Source: JAUXEH01 sp965533275
Lineage (GTDB): Bacteria > Acidobacteriota > Aminicenantia > Aminicenantales > Aminicenantaceae
Length of the DNA stretch: 64,000 nucleotides
Reading direction: 5' to 3'
NCBI GenBank assembly: GCA_965533275.1
Contig: CBESWG010000011.1
Location: 31,045 to 95,044 of the forward strand
This document shows positions 8,780 to 16,172 of the stretch, piece after piece. Each line of letters begins with the position of its first letter. Position 1 is the first letter of the stretch. A program made the position numbers and the translations under genes. The notes beneath the pieces are model-generated. The model saw only the letters and a program-made list of their open reading frames with translations, had not been told where the DNA came from and searched no databases.

Positions 8780-9188
8780 TTCTATGCTCCAGGTAGTCGT
8801 CTATGATCCTCCGGTGGTCGAAAGCCAGCGGCCGATCGATCCCTGTCGGATCGAGGATCACCAGATCCTGGGCATCGTCCTGCGCTTTCGGTGTCCCCTC
8901 TGCGGTGGCCACATAGACTGTGGTTATGGTATGTTTGCGCGGATCCCTGCTGGGATCGGAGTAGGTGTGCAGCTGGTATTTGAGAGTGATGTCCAGGGAG
9001 GTCTCTTCCTTGGCCTCCCGGACAGCCGCGTCCTCCAGGGATTCTCCGTAGTCGACGAATCCGCCCGGCAGGGCCCAGCCAGGAGGAGGGAACTTCCGCT
9101 CGATCAGGACTATCCCGGGATTCCCGTCCGGTCCTTCCGTCTCGATGATGATGTCGACGGTGGGGGAGGGATTCTTGTATTCAGGCAT
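8772..9188 (-). CDS. NUDIX hydrolase
   Basis: Cytoplasmic pyrophosphohydrolase, probably acting on a nucleoside-diphosphate derivative such as ADP-ribose. The Nudix box runs GFVDYGESLEDAAV then REAKEETSL near residues 60-85. It satisfies the G-x5-E-x7-REx2EE core that binds the metal; the final Gly of the consensus is Ser. The ATG at 9188 (MPEYKNPS) is preferred because GAGG lies upstream; the open frame extends to 9281 but without a ribosome-binding site. About 138 residues. Substrate cannot be deduced. Confidence 0.88.
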   Translation of the reverse strand: MPEYKNPSPTVDIIIETEGPDGNPGIVLIERKFPPPGWALPGGFVDYGESLEDAAVREAKEETSLDITLKYQLHTYSDPSRDPRKHTITTVYVATAEGTPKAQDDAQDLVILDPTGIDRPLAFDHRRIIDDYLEHRNG

Positions 9189-9262
9189 GGATTGTCTCGT
9201 TTCCTCGTGTCCGGAGGTTCCCATTCTAAAGACAATCCCCCTAAAATGCAACTCGCGCGCGC

Positions 9263-9291
9263 TTGTCTCATTTGAGTACACATGCTATGAT
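9263..9291 (+). promoter_or_regulatory. Promoter for the Gly/Trp/Tyr-rich lipoprotein gene
   Basis: TTGTCT (9263-9268), 17 bases, TATGAT (9286-9291). Transcription would start near 9298, about 90 bases before the ATG at 9390. The leader contains a GC-rich stem closed by GAAA (around 9308-9322). Confidence 0.45.
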
Positions 9292-9389
9292 TTGGGGACA
9301 GGGCGAGGCGCCGAAAGGCGGCGGTCCCCAGGCGAGAGAGATGGCATGAATCTTGCTTAAGTAATGGTATGAGAGAAAGGAGTGCTAGG

Positions 9390-10157
9390 ATGAAAAAACT
9401 TGCCATACTAATTCCGTTGCTGGTGCTCTTCGCCGGCTGCGCGGTCATCCACGAGCCCTTGACGGGCCCGAGCGTGGCTGTGGCGCCCGCCGATGCCTAC
9501 TATTACGACTATTATCCTGCTGAGGGGTATTATTCCCCCTATTATCCCTCTGTGTACGTCGGGCTGGGTTGGGGCTGGGGCCCTGCCTGGTTCTACGGGT
9601 GCTGGGACTGGTATTGGGGTTGCTGCGGCGGCTGGTGGGGGTATCCCTACTCCGGTTGGGGCTGGGGCTGGGGTGGCGGCTACTGGGGTGGCGGCTACTG
9701 GGGTGGCGGCTACTGGGGTGGCGGCTATCCTGTCTATCCCAGCTATGCGGAGCGCTACTCTGTGACCAAGCAGTCCCTGGCCGGCAGGGATGTCGCAACC
9801 CGGCAGACCCGGGGATCGGGAACAACGAGCGAAACGTCGACCGGCCGTGTGCAGAGCGGCTCCAGCAGAGCCGGCACGACCGCACGCGCCATCCGGACGG
9901 ACTCCCCTTCGAGGAGCTCGTCATCGCGCGTGAGGTCCAGCTCCGGGCGCACCGTCAGGACGACGTCAACGCGGCGTTCCAGCGGGGCCCGTGTCTCTTC
10001 GAGCGGACGCACCAGTTCTGCAGGTCGTTCTTCCGCCGGCCGATCTTCAGCGGGACGCTCCAGTTCAGCGGGTCGTTCTTCCGCAGGTCGTTCATCTGCC
10101 GGGCGTTCTTCCAGCGCCGGACGGAGTTCGGGCGGTTCCCGAGTGAAAAAGAAATAG
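9390..10157 (+). CDS. Gly/Trp/Tyr-rich lipoprotein with Ser/Arg-rich repeat tail
   Basis: A 255-residue predicted outer-membrane or periplasmic lipoprotein. The ATG at 9390 follows AGGAG, and the signal peptide ends in the lipobox LFAGC with Cys at about residue 17. Three zones follow: a Tyr/Pro-rich stretch (about 35-60), a Gly/Trp zone with four near-identical GGGYW units (about 85-115), and a basic tail (about 175-250) made of SSAGR-type repeats. The DNA behind both repeats is itself nearly tandem, so copy number may vary. No enzyme motif is visible. A role as a surface or wall-associated low-complexity protein is inference. Confidence 0.7.
   Translation: MKKLAILIPLLVLFAGCAVIHEPLTGPSVAVAPADAYYYDYYPAEGYYSPYYPSVYVGLGWGWGPAWFYGCWDWYWGCCGGWWGYPYSGWGWGWGGGYWGGGYWGGGYWGGGYPVYPSYAERYSVTKQSLAGRDVATRQTRGSGTTSETSTGRVQSGSSRAGTTARAIRTDSPSRSSSSRVRSSSGRTVRTTSTRRSSGARVSSSGRTSSAGRSSAGRSSAGRSSSAGRSSAGRSSAGRSSSAGRSSGGSRVKKK
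9673..9725 (+). repeat. Tandem 15-bp repeat inside the lipoprotein gene
   Basis: The unit GGTGGCGGCTACTGG is repeated three times in frame, followed by a fourth diverging copy, and encodes GGGYW. The near-perfect DNA identity suggests recent slippage or selection on the repeat. Confidence 0.8.
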
Positions 10158-10223
10158 TCACCCAGTCTGTTCGTTTGGGTGTCTGAATAGTCAGTAGCCC
10201 CCAGAGGGCGTGAGGAGGGGATC

Positions 10224-12245
10224 ATGAAAAATCGAAGAATTCTGGTTCTGTGCCTCGGGCTCGCGAGTGTGCTTCTGCAGCCTGGCCTGACTCGGGCAGA
10301 GAAGAACTATACGTATGCTCCGGATCCTGGCAGGGAGGTCTATTTTGGGCACATCAGCTACACTGAGATCGCCGAGGACACCTATGATCCTCTGGTCTAC
10401 AGGCCCGGCCAGACCAGCCCGGAAAAAGCGGTCCTGAACCTGCCGCTGGCTCCCGGAGATGTTATCCAGACCTCTCCCGAGCGCCGGTGTGAGATTCAGT
10501 TCGATTCCGGAACCCTCATCCGCTTGGACTACAACACGAGGATCAAGATCGAGACCATCCTGGCCCACAGCCTCAGCTCCAAGAAGAAGCTCAGCAATAT
10601 CGTCCTGGAAAAGGGACAGATATATGTCATGTACAAGAGGTACAACCGGCCCGAGCTCTTCCAGGTGATCACGGACCTGGCGGCCTTCAAGCTGGAACAC
10701 AATTCTGTCACGACCATCAAGGCCGGCCCGGATCTTCCCTCGGATATCCGGGTGGATCAGGGCATTGTCCATATCCTCTATGGCCCCGATGAGAACATCG
10801 ACGATCACAAACTCAAGAAATCCCAGCAGATACGCATCACCCGAGGCAAGTCCCTGGCTACGCTGGACGAGGCCCAAGAGGGTCGCTTCCCCCAGTGGAA
10901 CCAGAAGATGAACGAGGATTTCATCGCCACCCACCGCTACCAGGCCATGCTGCCCAAGCCCGTCCTGCGCTACTCCAAGGCAATCACCTATTTCGCCCAG
11001 AAATATTCCATGGCCTACGGCGAGTGGCACTACGATGACCTCCTGGGTTATGTGTGGCAGCCCCACATGAACAACCACTATCCGTACTCGCCCTGGCGTC
11101 CCCTGGTTTTCGGATACTGGAGCGAGGTGGGCGGTCAGCTCTTCTGGGTTCCCGACGAACCCTGGGGCTGGGTTCCCTACCACTTGGGTGTCTGGCACTG
11201 GAACAAGAGCAAGGGGTGGCTGTGGATCCCGGGAAGCGCCTTTGCCCCAGCCTGGGCCCAGTGGAGCTTCTTTTACGGTGGGTCGCTCTTCGCATGGCAT
11301 CCGCTCTCGCTCTACCACTGGTTCCCCCGTCAGCTGATGTATGCGTCGTGTGGCTATTTCTATGATCCCATGAATCCGCCGATCTCCGATTCCGACGAGA
11401 CCGCAAAGGGGAGACCTGGAGGGTGGGCAACGGGCAACATGTCCGTGACCCCCACACAGCCCCGGTATCCGCTGCCCAAGAGCATGAAGAAAGCCTTCAA
11501 GAACATGCAGAAGGCCCTGGAAAAGAAGGACCCTGCGGTGGTGGAGTCTGCCCGTTTAACGCCTGCCTCCTTGAGAGTGGTGCGCCGCGCGGATCTCGAC
11601 TCCCCGAGGATACAGGACAAGCTGATCGATACCAGAGAGATCCAATCATTTCAGAATGATGGAAAGGGGATATACCGCAATACCGACAATGCAGCCCGTG
11701 CCGCGGAAAAGAGCCACTGGGTCAACCGCCTCCAGGATCAGGTCCGCGACCGCATCGAGGGTACGCGCCGCAGCGACAGGTCTTTCCGGATCACCCTGGA
11801 GTCTCTGCAGCCCGCGGAGCTGGAGACCTACTCTTTCGAGGGCAGGCGCAGCTTCGAAAAGCTGGACCAGGGTGGCGGCCGGATGCGGCCGGTTACTCCC
11901 CCAAGGACCGTGCCCGCCATCAAGGCGCCGGCCCGGACCGCCATGCGGCAGCTGGACTGGAATCCCGACGTGAGCCTGGGCAGGAAAGTCGGCGTGACGG
12001 ATATCCGGTACATCTCGAGAGAGAACCGCGTCTCCAGCCGCCAGCTGGTTTCCCGGGCCGCACCCCGGAGCGCTCAGCGCGCCTTCAACAGGGCCGGGGG
12101 CAGCTATGCAGCAAGCGGCGGTGGTCAGAGCATCAGCAGCGGCAGCGGAGGTTCATCCGGCAGCGGTTCGGGCTCTGGCACGGGTTCGCGTACAGAGGAA
12201 ACGGGCCGCAGTACGAGCACAACCGAGAAAAAGGAAATCAAATAG
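10224..12245 (+). CDS. Secreted FecR-domain protein with DUF6600-like Trp/Pro repeats
   Basis: A 673-residue exported protein. The signal peptide (about 1-26, ending TRAEKN) is followed by a FecR-like segment (about 65-190: GDVIQTSPERRCEIQF, LIRLDYNTRIKIE). A central zone (about 255-370) has repeated W-x-P-Y/W-x-P motifs (YVWQPHMNNHYPYSPW, EPWGWVPYHLGVWHW, WLWIPGSAFAPAW) as in DUF6600 proteins. The C-terminal 300 residues are Ser/Gly/Arg-rich and probably disordered. FecR domains usually relay a surface signal to an ECF sigma; an ECF gene lies 1.7 kb downstream, but across an opposing gene. A strong GAGGAGGGG precedes the ATG. Function is unproven. Confidence 0.65.
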   Translation: MKNRRILVLCLGLASVLLQPGLTRAEKNYTYAPDPGREVYFGHISYTEIAEDTYDPLVYRPGQTSPEKAVLNLPLAPGDVIQTSPERRCEIQFDSGTLIRLDYNTRIKIETILAHSLSSKKKLSNIVLEKGQIYVMYKRYNRPELFQVITDLAAFKLEHNSVTTIKAGPDLPSDIRVDQGIVHILYGPDENIDDHKLKKSQQIRITRGKSLATLDEAQEGRFPQWNQKMNEDFIATHRYQAMLPKPVLRYSKAITYFAQKYSMAYGEWHYDDLLGYVWQPHMNNHYPYSPWRPLVFGYWSEVGGQLFWVPDEPWGWVPYHLGVWHWNKSKGWLWIPGSAFAPAWAQWSFFYGGSLFAWHPLSLYHWFPRQLMYASCGYFYDPMNPPISDSDETAKGRPGGWATGNMSVTPTQPRYPLPKSMKKAFKNMQKALEKKDPAVVESARLTPASLRVVRRADLDSPRIQDKLIDTREIQSFQNDGKGIYRNTDNAARAAEKSHWVNRLQDQVRDRIEGTRRSDRSFRITLESLQPAELETYSFEGRRSFEKLDQGGGRMRPVTPPRTVPAIKAPARTAMRQLDWNPDVSLGRKVGVTDIRYISRENRVSSRQLVSRAAPRSAQRAFNRAGGSYAASGGGQSISSGSGGSSGSGSGSGTGSRTEETGRSTSTTEKKEIK

Positions 12246-12255
12246 GCGAATGATA

Positions 12256-12295
12256 CCCCGTTCGATCGAGCCTTGATTGGATAGATCGAGCGGGG
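12256..12295. terminator. Stem-loop between convergent genes
   Basis: A 12-bp inverted repeat (12256-12267 with 12284-12295, one wobble position, 16-base loop) fills the 54-base gap between the FecR-domain gene and the convergent M23 gene. There is no U-run, but the position suits a bidirectional terminator. Confidence 0.5.
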
Positions 12296-12299
12296 ATCC

Positions 12300-13622
12300 T
12301 CAGTCTGCGCTCGAGATCGGCACAGCGAAGATCCTTGCCCCGGAAAGAGCCTGAAAAGCCAGCCAGGGCGCATCGAGTGTCACACGATAAGAATCCGCCT
12401 GTTCCTGGAAATCGACCAGGAACTCCGAAGCCAGCGGTTCCACTGGCTCGAACCGGGCCGCCAGAGGATTGATGTACTTCCCGTGATGACGGATGCGGTA
12501 ATCCAGGTGAGGCCCACTCACAGCTCCCGAGGCCCCCACCTGCGCGATGTACTGTTTGCCTGTGACCCGGACGCCCTTCTTGATCCCCGGCGCGAACCGC
12601 CGCAGGTGCAGATACATGGTCTCGTAGCCCTTGTTGTGCTTGATGCGGAGCATGCGGCCCGATGCCCCGCTCCATCCCGCGAAAGTGACCACGCCGTCTC
12701 CAGTCGCATACACCGGCGTGCCGACCGGCGCCCCGTAATCCACTCCGTAGTGTGGGCGGTAGGTCCTCCATACCGGGTGGAGGCGGTTGGAGCTGAAGCG
12801 GGATGTGATCCGCGGCGATTTGAGAGGGGATTTGAGGAATGCCTTGCGGAGGGAGTTGCCCGCGTATGAGAAATAGTCGGTCTTCTCTCCGTCCGGGAAG
12901 GTGTAGCGGTAGGCCTGGAAGGTCTCGCCCCGGTTGACGAACTCTGCGGCCAGGATGGCACGATAGCCCGAAAACTCACCCTCGATGAATTTCTTTTCGA
13001 ACAGGATCCGGAAGCTGTCACCGGGCTGGATCTCGGTACGGAAGTCCACATCCCACGCGAAGATCTCCTCCAGGAGGATAGCCAGAAGGGCCGTCTCTCC
13101 CTGCCGGGCCAGTGCGTTGATGGGGAAGTCTTCGATAGTTCCCCATACGAGTGTCGTCTGGATCTCGATTTCCCGCTGCTGGATCCTGGAACGGTATCCC
13201 TTGTCATGCTTGTCTATGCGCAGGAACCGCATGCGGTCGATGTCATATTCTAGAGCGACCACGGTCCCGTCTTCGAAGGAGTAGATTCGGAGCTCCTGAC
13301 CGGCCTTGATCCGGGCCAGGTCATAGACCGGCTTGACTTCCTCGCGCATCCTGTAGATCTGAGCGGCCGAGAACCGATGCATCTCCAAAAGGTCGGACAG
13401 GCTCTTTCCTGAGGGGATGATCTCCCGATGTTCGTCCAAGGGAGGGAGCTTGACGACATCCTGTTCCGTGGCGCTGACCTGCGGGAGGCTGACCTGGGAA
13501 TATCCCTGCTTGGGAAGAAAATTGAGCACAAAATACAGGATCAGCATCAGGAGGAAGAAGATGAGGAACACGAAGCGGCTGGGATTGCTCCTGGTCCTGC
13601 GTATGTGGAGGTTGACCTGCAT
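12300..13622 (-). CDS. Membrane-anchored M23-family metallopeptidase
   Basis: A murein endopeptidase or activator protein of 440 residues. It has a basic N-terminus with one membrane anchor (about 18-38), a LysM/OapA-like region (about 60-130), a linker domain, and a C-terminal LytM domain (about 300-405). The first metal motif, HYGVDYGAP, supplies His and Asp. The second reads GPHLDYRI, where the usual HxH is HxD. HLDYR-type variants occur in other M23 proteins, so loss of activity cannot be assumed. It acts in the periplasm on peptide cross-links. It is convergent with the FecR gene and has its own promoter at 13.65 kb. Confidence 0.88.
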   Translation of the reverse strand: MQVNLHIRRTRSNPSRFVFLIFFLLMLILYFVLNFLPKQGYSQVSLPQVSATEQDVVKLPPLDEHREIIPSGKSLSDLLEMHRFSAAQIYRMREEVKPVYDLARIKAGQELRIYSFEDGTVVALEYDIDRMRFLRIDKHDKGYRSRIQQREIEIQTTLVWGTIEDFPINALARQGETALLAILLEEIFAWDVDFRTEIQPGDSFRILFEKKFIEGEFSGYRAILAAEFVNRGETFQAYRYTFPDGEKTDYFSYAGNSLRKAFLKSPLKSPRITSRFSSNRLHPVWRTYRPHYGVDYGAPVGTPVYATGDGVVTFAGWSGASGRMLRIKHNKGYETMYLHLRRFAPGIKKGVRVTGKQYIAQVGASGAVSGPHLDYRIRHHGKYINPLAARFEPVEPLASEFLVDFQEQADSYRVTLDAPWLAFQALSGARIFAVPISSAD

Positions 13623-13641
13623 GTGTACCCTATTTTACTGC

Positions 13642-13670
13642 AAAATAGTTGATTTCACACGATTTGTCAA
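13642..13670 (-). promoter_or_regulatory. Promoter of the M23 peptidase gene
   Basis: Minus-strand TTGACA (13665-13670), 17 bases, TATTTT (13642-13647). The -10 lies in a small inverted repeat (TATTTT/AAAATA, 13631-13647) that could be an operator. Confidence 0.6.
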
Positions 13671-13677
13671 TGGGGGC

Positions 13678-13756
13678 ACTAGTCCTGCTGTATTCAGTCC
13701 GAGCGGAAAACCCACCCACCTCCCCATGCGCTCGGACTGAATACAGCAGGACTAGT
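13678..13756. repeat. 28-bp perfect inverted repeat with G4-capable loop
   Basis: The arms at 13678-13705 and 13729-13756 are exact reverse complements over 28 bases, separated by a 23-base loop. The loop's minus strand carries closely spaced G runs (GGGG, GG, GGG, GGG). It lies in the divergent region between the M23 and ECF sigma genes. The loop and right arm are closely similar to 24059-24093, so this is one copy of a dispersed element and not an ordinary terminator; neither side has a T tract. It may be a REP/MITE-like sequence or a structured RNA. Confidence 0.85.
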
Positions 13757-13894
13757 CGTCATTCGTATACTGTAATCCATTCCCCAATCCACTTAGCGGG
13801 AGGTACTCAAATATCACATCGTTTCATATCTCTAACGTGAGTGGGAGAATGTGCGGGAGGTTGGGGTGGAGAGATGGCGGGAGGTCGGATGGGC
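13757..13894. other. Non-coding remainder of the M23-ECF intergenic region
   Basis: With the hairpin and promoters, this forms a 309-base gene-free stretch (13623-13931). After the hairpin the sequence becomes purine-rich (GGGAGG, GGTGGAGAGATGG) up to the ECF promoter. No credible ORF or further repeat is seen. Confidence 0.6.
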
Positions 13895-13924
13895 TTAACA
13901 TAATGGGAGCAGGCGCGGTATAGT
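13895..13924 (+). promoter_or_regulatory. Promoter of the ECF sigma operon, possibly leaderless
   Basis: TTAACA (13895-13900), 18 bases, TATAGT (13919-13924). The expected start point, about seven bases after the -10, falls on or next to the ATG at 13932. No ribosome-binding site fits before that ATG, consistent with a leaderless transcript. Confidence 0.5.
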
Positions 13925-13931
13925 AGAGTGG

Positions 13932-14498
13932 ATGAAGGATGAAAAACAATGGGTTTCAGGAGCGCTTACAGGCGATGAACACGCTTTTGAGCTGCTCCTG
14001 CGGCCTCACAGGCAGGGCATGATGAACCTCGCATTCCGCATGACGGGCAATACCGAGGCCGCTGAGGAGATCTGCCAGGAGGCGATGATCAAGGTGTTCA
14101 AATATCTGCCGAAGTTCCAGGCCGGGAGGAGCTTCCGTAACTGGGCCTTCAAGATCACTGCCAATTCCGCTTTGGATTATCTGAGGAAAGAGAAGCGGGA
14201 GGAAGGGATCATCGAAACACGAAAGCACAGTGGGGCCCATACCGCGCCGTCCCCTGAAAAGAGCGTGCTGGACCGTGAGATCGCCCGCCGCCTGCAGGCC
14301 TGTCTGGAGTATCTGACGCCCAAGGAACGGATGGTATTTCTTCTGCGTGACGCCGAGGGCTTTTCTGTTAGTGAAACAGCAGGCCTGCTGCGAAGTTCGT
14401 CCATGGCCGTCCGCACCCATCTGTCACGTGCCCGGGCCAAGCTGCGGATGCGTTTTCCGCACGCCCCGGCTCAAGTTGACAGCGAGGAGGGCGCATGA
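13932..14498 (+). CDS. ECF-type RNA polymerase sigma factor
   Basis: A sigma-70 family, extracytoplasmic-function regulator of 188 residues. Region 2 (about 12-85) includes ALTGDEHAFELLL, the AEEICQEAMIKVFKYL helix and FRNWAFKITANSALDYLR. Region 4 (about 115-175) includes LTPKERMVFLLRDAEGFSVSE and the helix-turn-helix ending RTHLSRARAKLR. It overlaps the anti-sigma gene by four bases, the classic arrangement for co-synthesis with its inhibitor. Target promoters cannot be told from this window. Confidence 0.95.
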   Translation: MKDEKQWVSGALTGDEHAFELLLRPHRQGMMNLAFRMTGNTEAAEEICQEAMIKVFKYLPKFQAGRSFRNWAFKITANSALDYLRKEKREEGIIETRKHSGAHTAPSPEKSVLDREIARRLQACLEYLTPKERMVFLLRDAEGFSVSETAGLLRSSSMAVRTHLSRARAKLRMRFPHAPAQVDSEEGA

Positions 14499-14989
14499 AC
14501 TGCCGGAAAATCCGGAAACTTCTGGCCCTCCACGCGGGCGGAGACCTGTCTCCCTCGAAGGCACACAGCGTAGAGAGACACCTCCAGGTCTGTGGGGCCT
14601 GCCGGCGGGAGCTTGCGTCCCATGAACAGAGCCTCAGGCAGGCACGGGAGTGGTTTGACCAAACTGAGCAGCCTTGGGCAGAAGATTCCTGGCGGCGGGC
14701 TATAGGCCGGGCTGTGTCCTCACAGCCGCGACCGGTACGGGAAGCCCAACCCCGCTCTTACCGCCCGGCCTGGGCCTATGCGGCTGTGGCCCTCATGGCG
14801 GCAACCCTCACATTCCTGGTTGTCAGGCCCCTTCCCGAGTCCCGCCCAGAGCGCGGACCGCTGGCGGCTGCAGCTTCCGCATCCCCATCCCAAGATATCG
14901 TCTCACTGACCTTGGTGTCCCAGGAATCCGGGCTCAAGGTACAGTGGTTTTTAAACCGAAACTTCAAACTCAAGGAGGAAAGTGAATGA
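14495..14989 (+). CDS. Zinc-finger anti-sigma factor (single-pass membrane protein)
   Basis: A 164-residue predicted inhibitor of the upstream ECF sigma. The N-terminal cytoplasmic domain has the anti-sigma zinc motif (MNCRKIRKLL, then HLQVCGACRREL near 28-40, giving H-x3-C-x2-C). A single membrane segment lies at about 88-105 (YAAVALMAATLTFLVV), followed by a roughly 55-residue periplasmic tail that ends in SGLKVQWFLNRNF. The topology fits release by envelope signals. It overlaps both neighbours by four bases. Confidence 0.9.
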   Translation: MNCRKIRKLLALHAGGDLSPSKAHSVERHLQVCGACRRELASHEQSLRQAREWFDQTEQPWAEDSWRRAIGRAVSSQPRPVREAQPRSYRPAWAYAAVALMAATLTFLVVRPLPESRPERGPLAAAASASPSQDIVSLTLVSQESGLKVQWFLNRNFKLKEESE

Positions 14990-16044
14990 AAAAAACAGCA
15001 TTTGTCAGCATAGTGATCGTACTTTGCCTGGGAATGGTAGTGCCGGCCTTCAGCCAGCAGTCCGCTTCCCAGACTACTAAACCCAAAAAAAACCCGGCCA
15101 AGCAGATTCTGCTTGAACCGGCGAATCCGCCCGTCCCGCAGCCGGCACCTCAGGCACCGAAGCCTGTGGGACAGCCGGTTGTTCCTGCTCCCGCTGTTCA
15201 ACAGGCCCCGCCCGCGGCCGATCCGTTCCCCATGCCCGATCAGCAGCCCCCAGCCCTGGCTCCGGCACCCATGGCCCAAGCTCCGGCTCTGCCACCCGTG
15301 GCTGATACACCGGCGCCCTCTTCCGTCGCAATGCCCGCCCCTCCGGTGCCACAGCAGGCTGCCCCGTCTCCCCAGCAAGTTGAGCTGCGGAAACAGGTGA
15401 TCAAGGTCAACTACATCGAGGCACAGGAAGCGCAGTCGATTCTGTCATCCTACAAGAGCCCTCGGGGCCGCATCCAGGTGCAGCGGAACCGCAATGTCCT
15501 GATCATCGAAGACACGCCAGAATTCGTAGACAAGCTCCTCTCCATTCTAAAGGAACTCGACGTAAAACCCCTCGATCTGATGTTTACTGTGAGTGTGATC
15601 CTGGGCAGCATGGAGGAGGAGGGGGGGGAGCCGATCCCGGGCTCCGACCGGCTGCTCAAAGAACTGAAGAGTCTCCTCAAGTACAAGCATTTCACGCGCC
15701 TCGACACCAGCCTCGTCAAGGTCCAGGACAACGGCAACACCTCCCAGAGGATGGGGGGGGAGGGCATAGGCCTGCTGCTCGAACTCTATCCCCGCCATGT
15801 GAGGGACGGGGGCCAGGACGGATTCCAGGTGGAGCTCAGGCTGCGCCAGACCACCAGGCGCCATGAGCGGAAAGACGCGGAGGGAAAAATCGAGTATTTC
15901 GGTTCTCCCCTGGAAAAATCCATGTCCCTCCTGTCGACTTCGCTCACCCTCAAGGACGGGGAGCGATCGGTGGTGGGCGTCTCCAAGCTCAACGGAGGCG
16001 ACACGGCCCTCATCCTGGTCATCGAGGGCAAGATCATCAAGTGA
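14986..16044 (+). CDS. Exported Pro-rich protein with secretin short-domain (NolW-like) fold
   Basis: A 352-residue protein co-translated with the ECF/anti-sigma pair (four-base overlap). It has a signal peptide (about 1-24, AFSQQ), a Pro/Ala-rich linker (about 35-125), and a domain around 130-195 (VIKVNYIEAQEAQSIL, NVLIIEDTPEFVDKLLSIL) that matches the N1/NolW repeat of secretins such as PilQ. The C-terminal 150 residues (about 200-352, ending TALILVIEGKIIK) resemble the beta-rich secretin region but are too short for a full pore. It could be an outer-membrane accessory or the sensor of the sigma system. The role is inferred. Confidence 0.65.
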   Translation: MKKTAFVSIVIVLCLGMVVPAFSQQSASQTTKPKKNPAKQILLEPANPPVPQPAPQAPKPVGQPVVPAPAVQQAPPAADPFPMPDQQPPALAPAPMAQAPALPPVADTPAPSSVAMPAPPVPQQAAPSPQQVELRKQVIKVNYIEAQEAQSILSSYKSPRGRIQVQRNRNVLIIEDTPEFVDKLLSILKELDVKPLDLMFTVSVILGSMEEEGGEPIPGSDRLLKELKSLLKYKHFTRLDTSLVKVQDNGNTSQRMGGEGIGLLLELYPRHVRDGGQDGFQVELRLRQTTRRHERKDAEGKIEYFGSPLEKSMSLLSTSLTLKDGERSVVGVSKLNGGDTALILVIEGKIIK

Positions 16045-16098
16045 TTTGTTAGCTTGACCAAGCGGAGCTGATACCGATCCGCAACAATCGAGACAGTG

Positions 16099-16128
16099 AG
16101 GCCCGGCCGTGAGCCGGGCCTTTTTTTT
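16099..16128 (+). terminator. Intrinsic terminator of the ECF sigma operon
   Basis: A 9-bp perfect stem (AGGCCCGGC/GCCGGGCCT, five-base loop) runs directly into a tract of eight or more T residues. Confidence 0.92.
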
Positions 16129-16172
16129 GACGAGTTTATCGAGCCCGGCTCGCGCCGGCCAACTCAACCGGA

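Noticed and set aside
9673..9725. Direct repeats as a possible CRISPR array
   Set aside because: The 15-bp units are contiguous, in frame, have no spacers and encode GGGYW repeats.
10191..11318. 375-codon minus-strand open frame
   Set aside because: Antisense to the FecR-domain gene, which has a strong ribosome-binding site, a signal peptide and recognisable domains.
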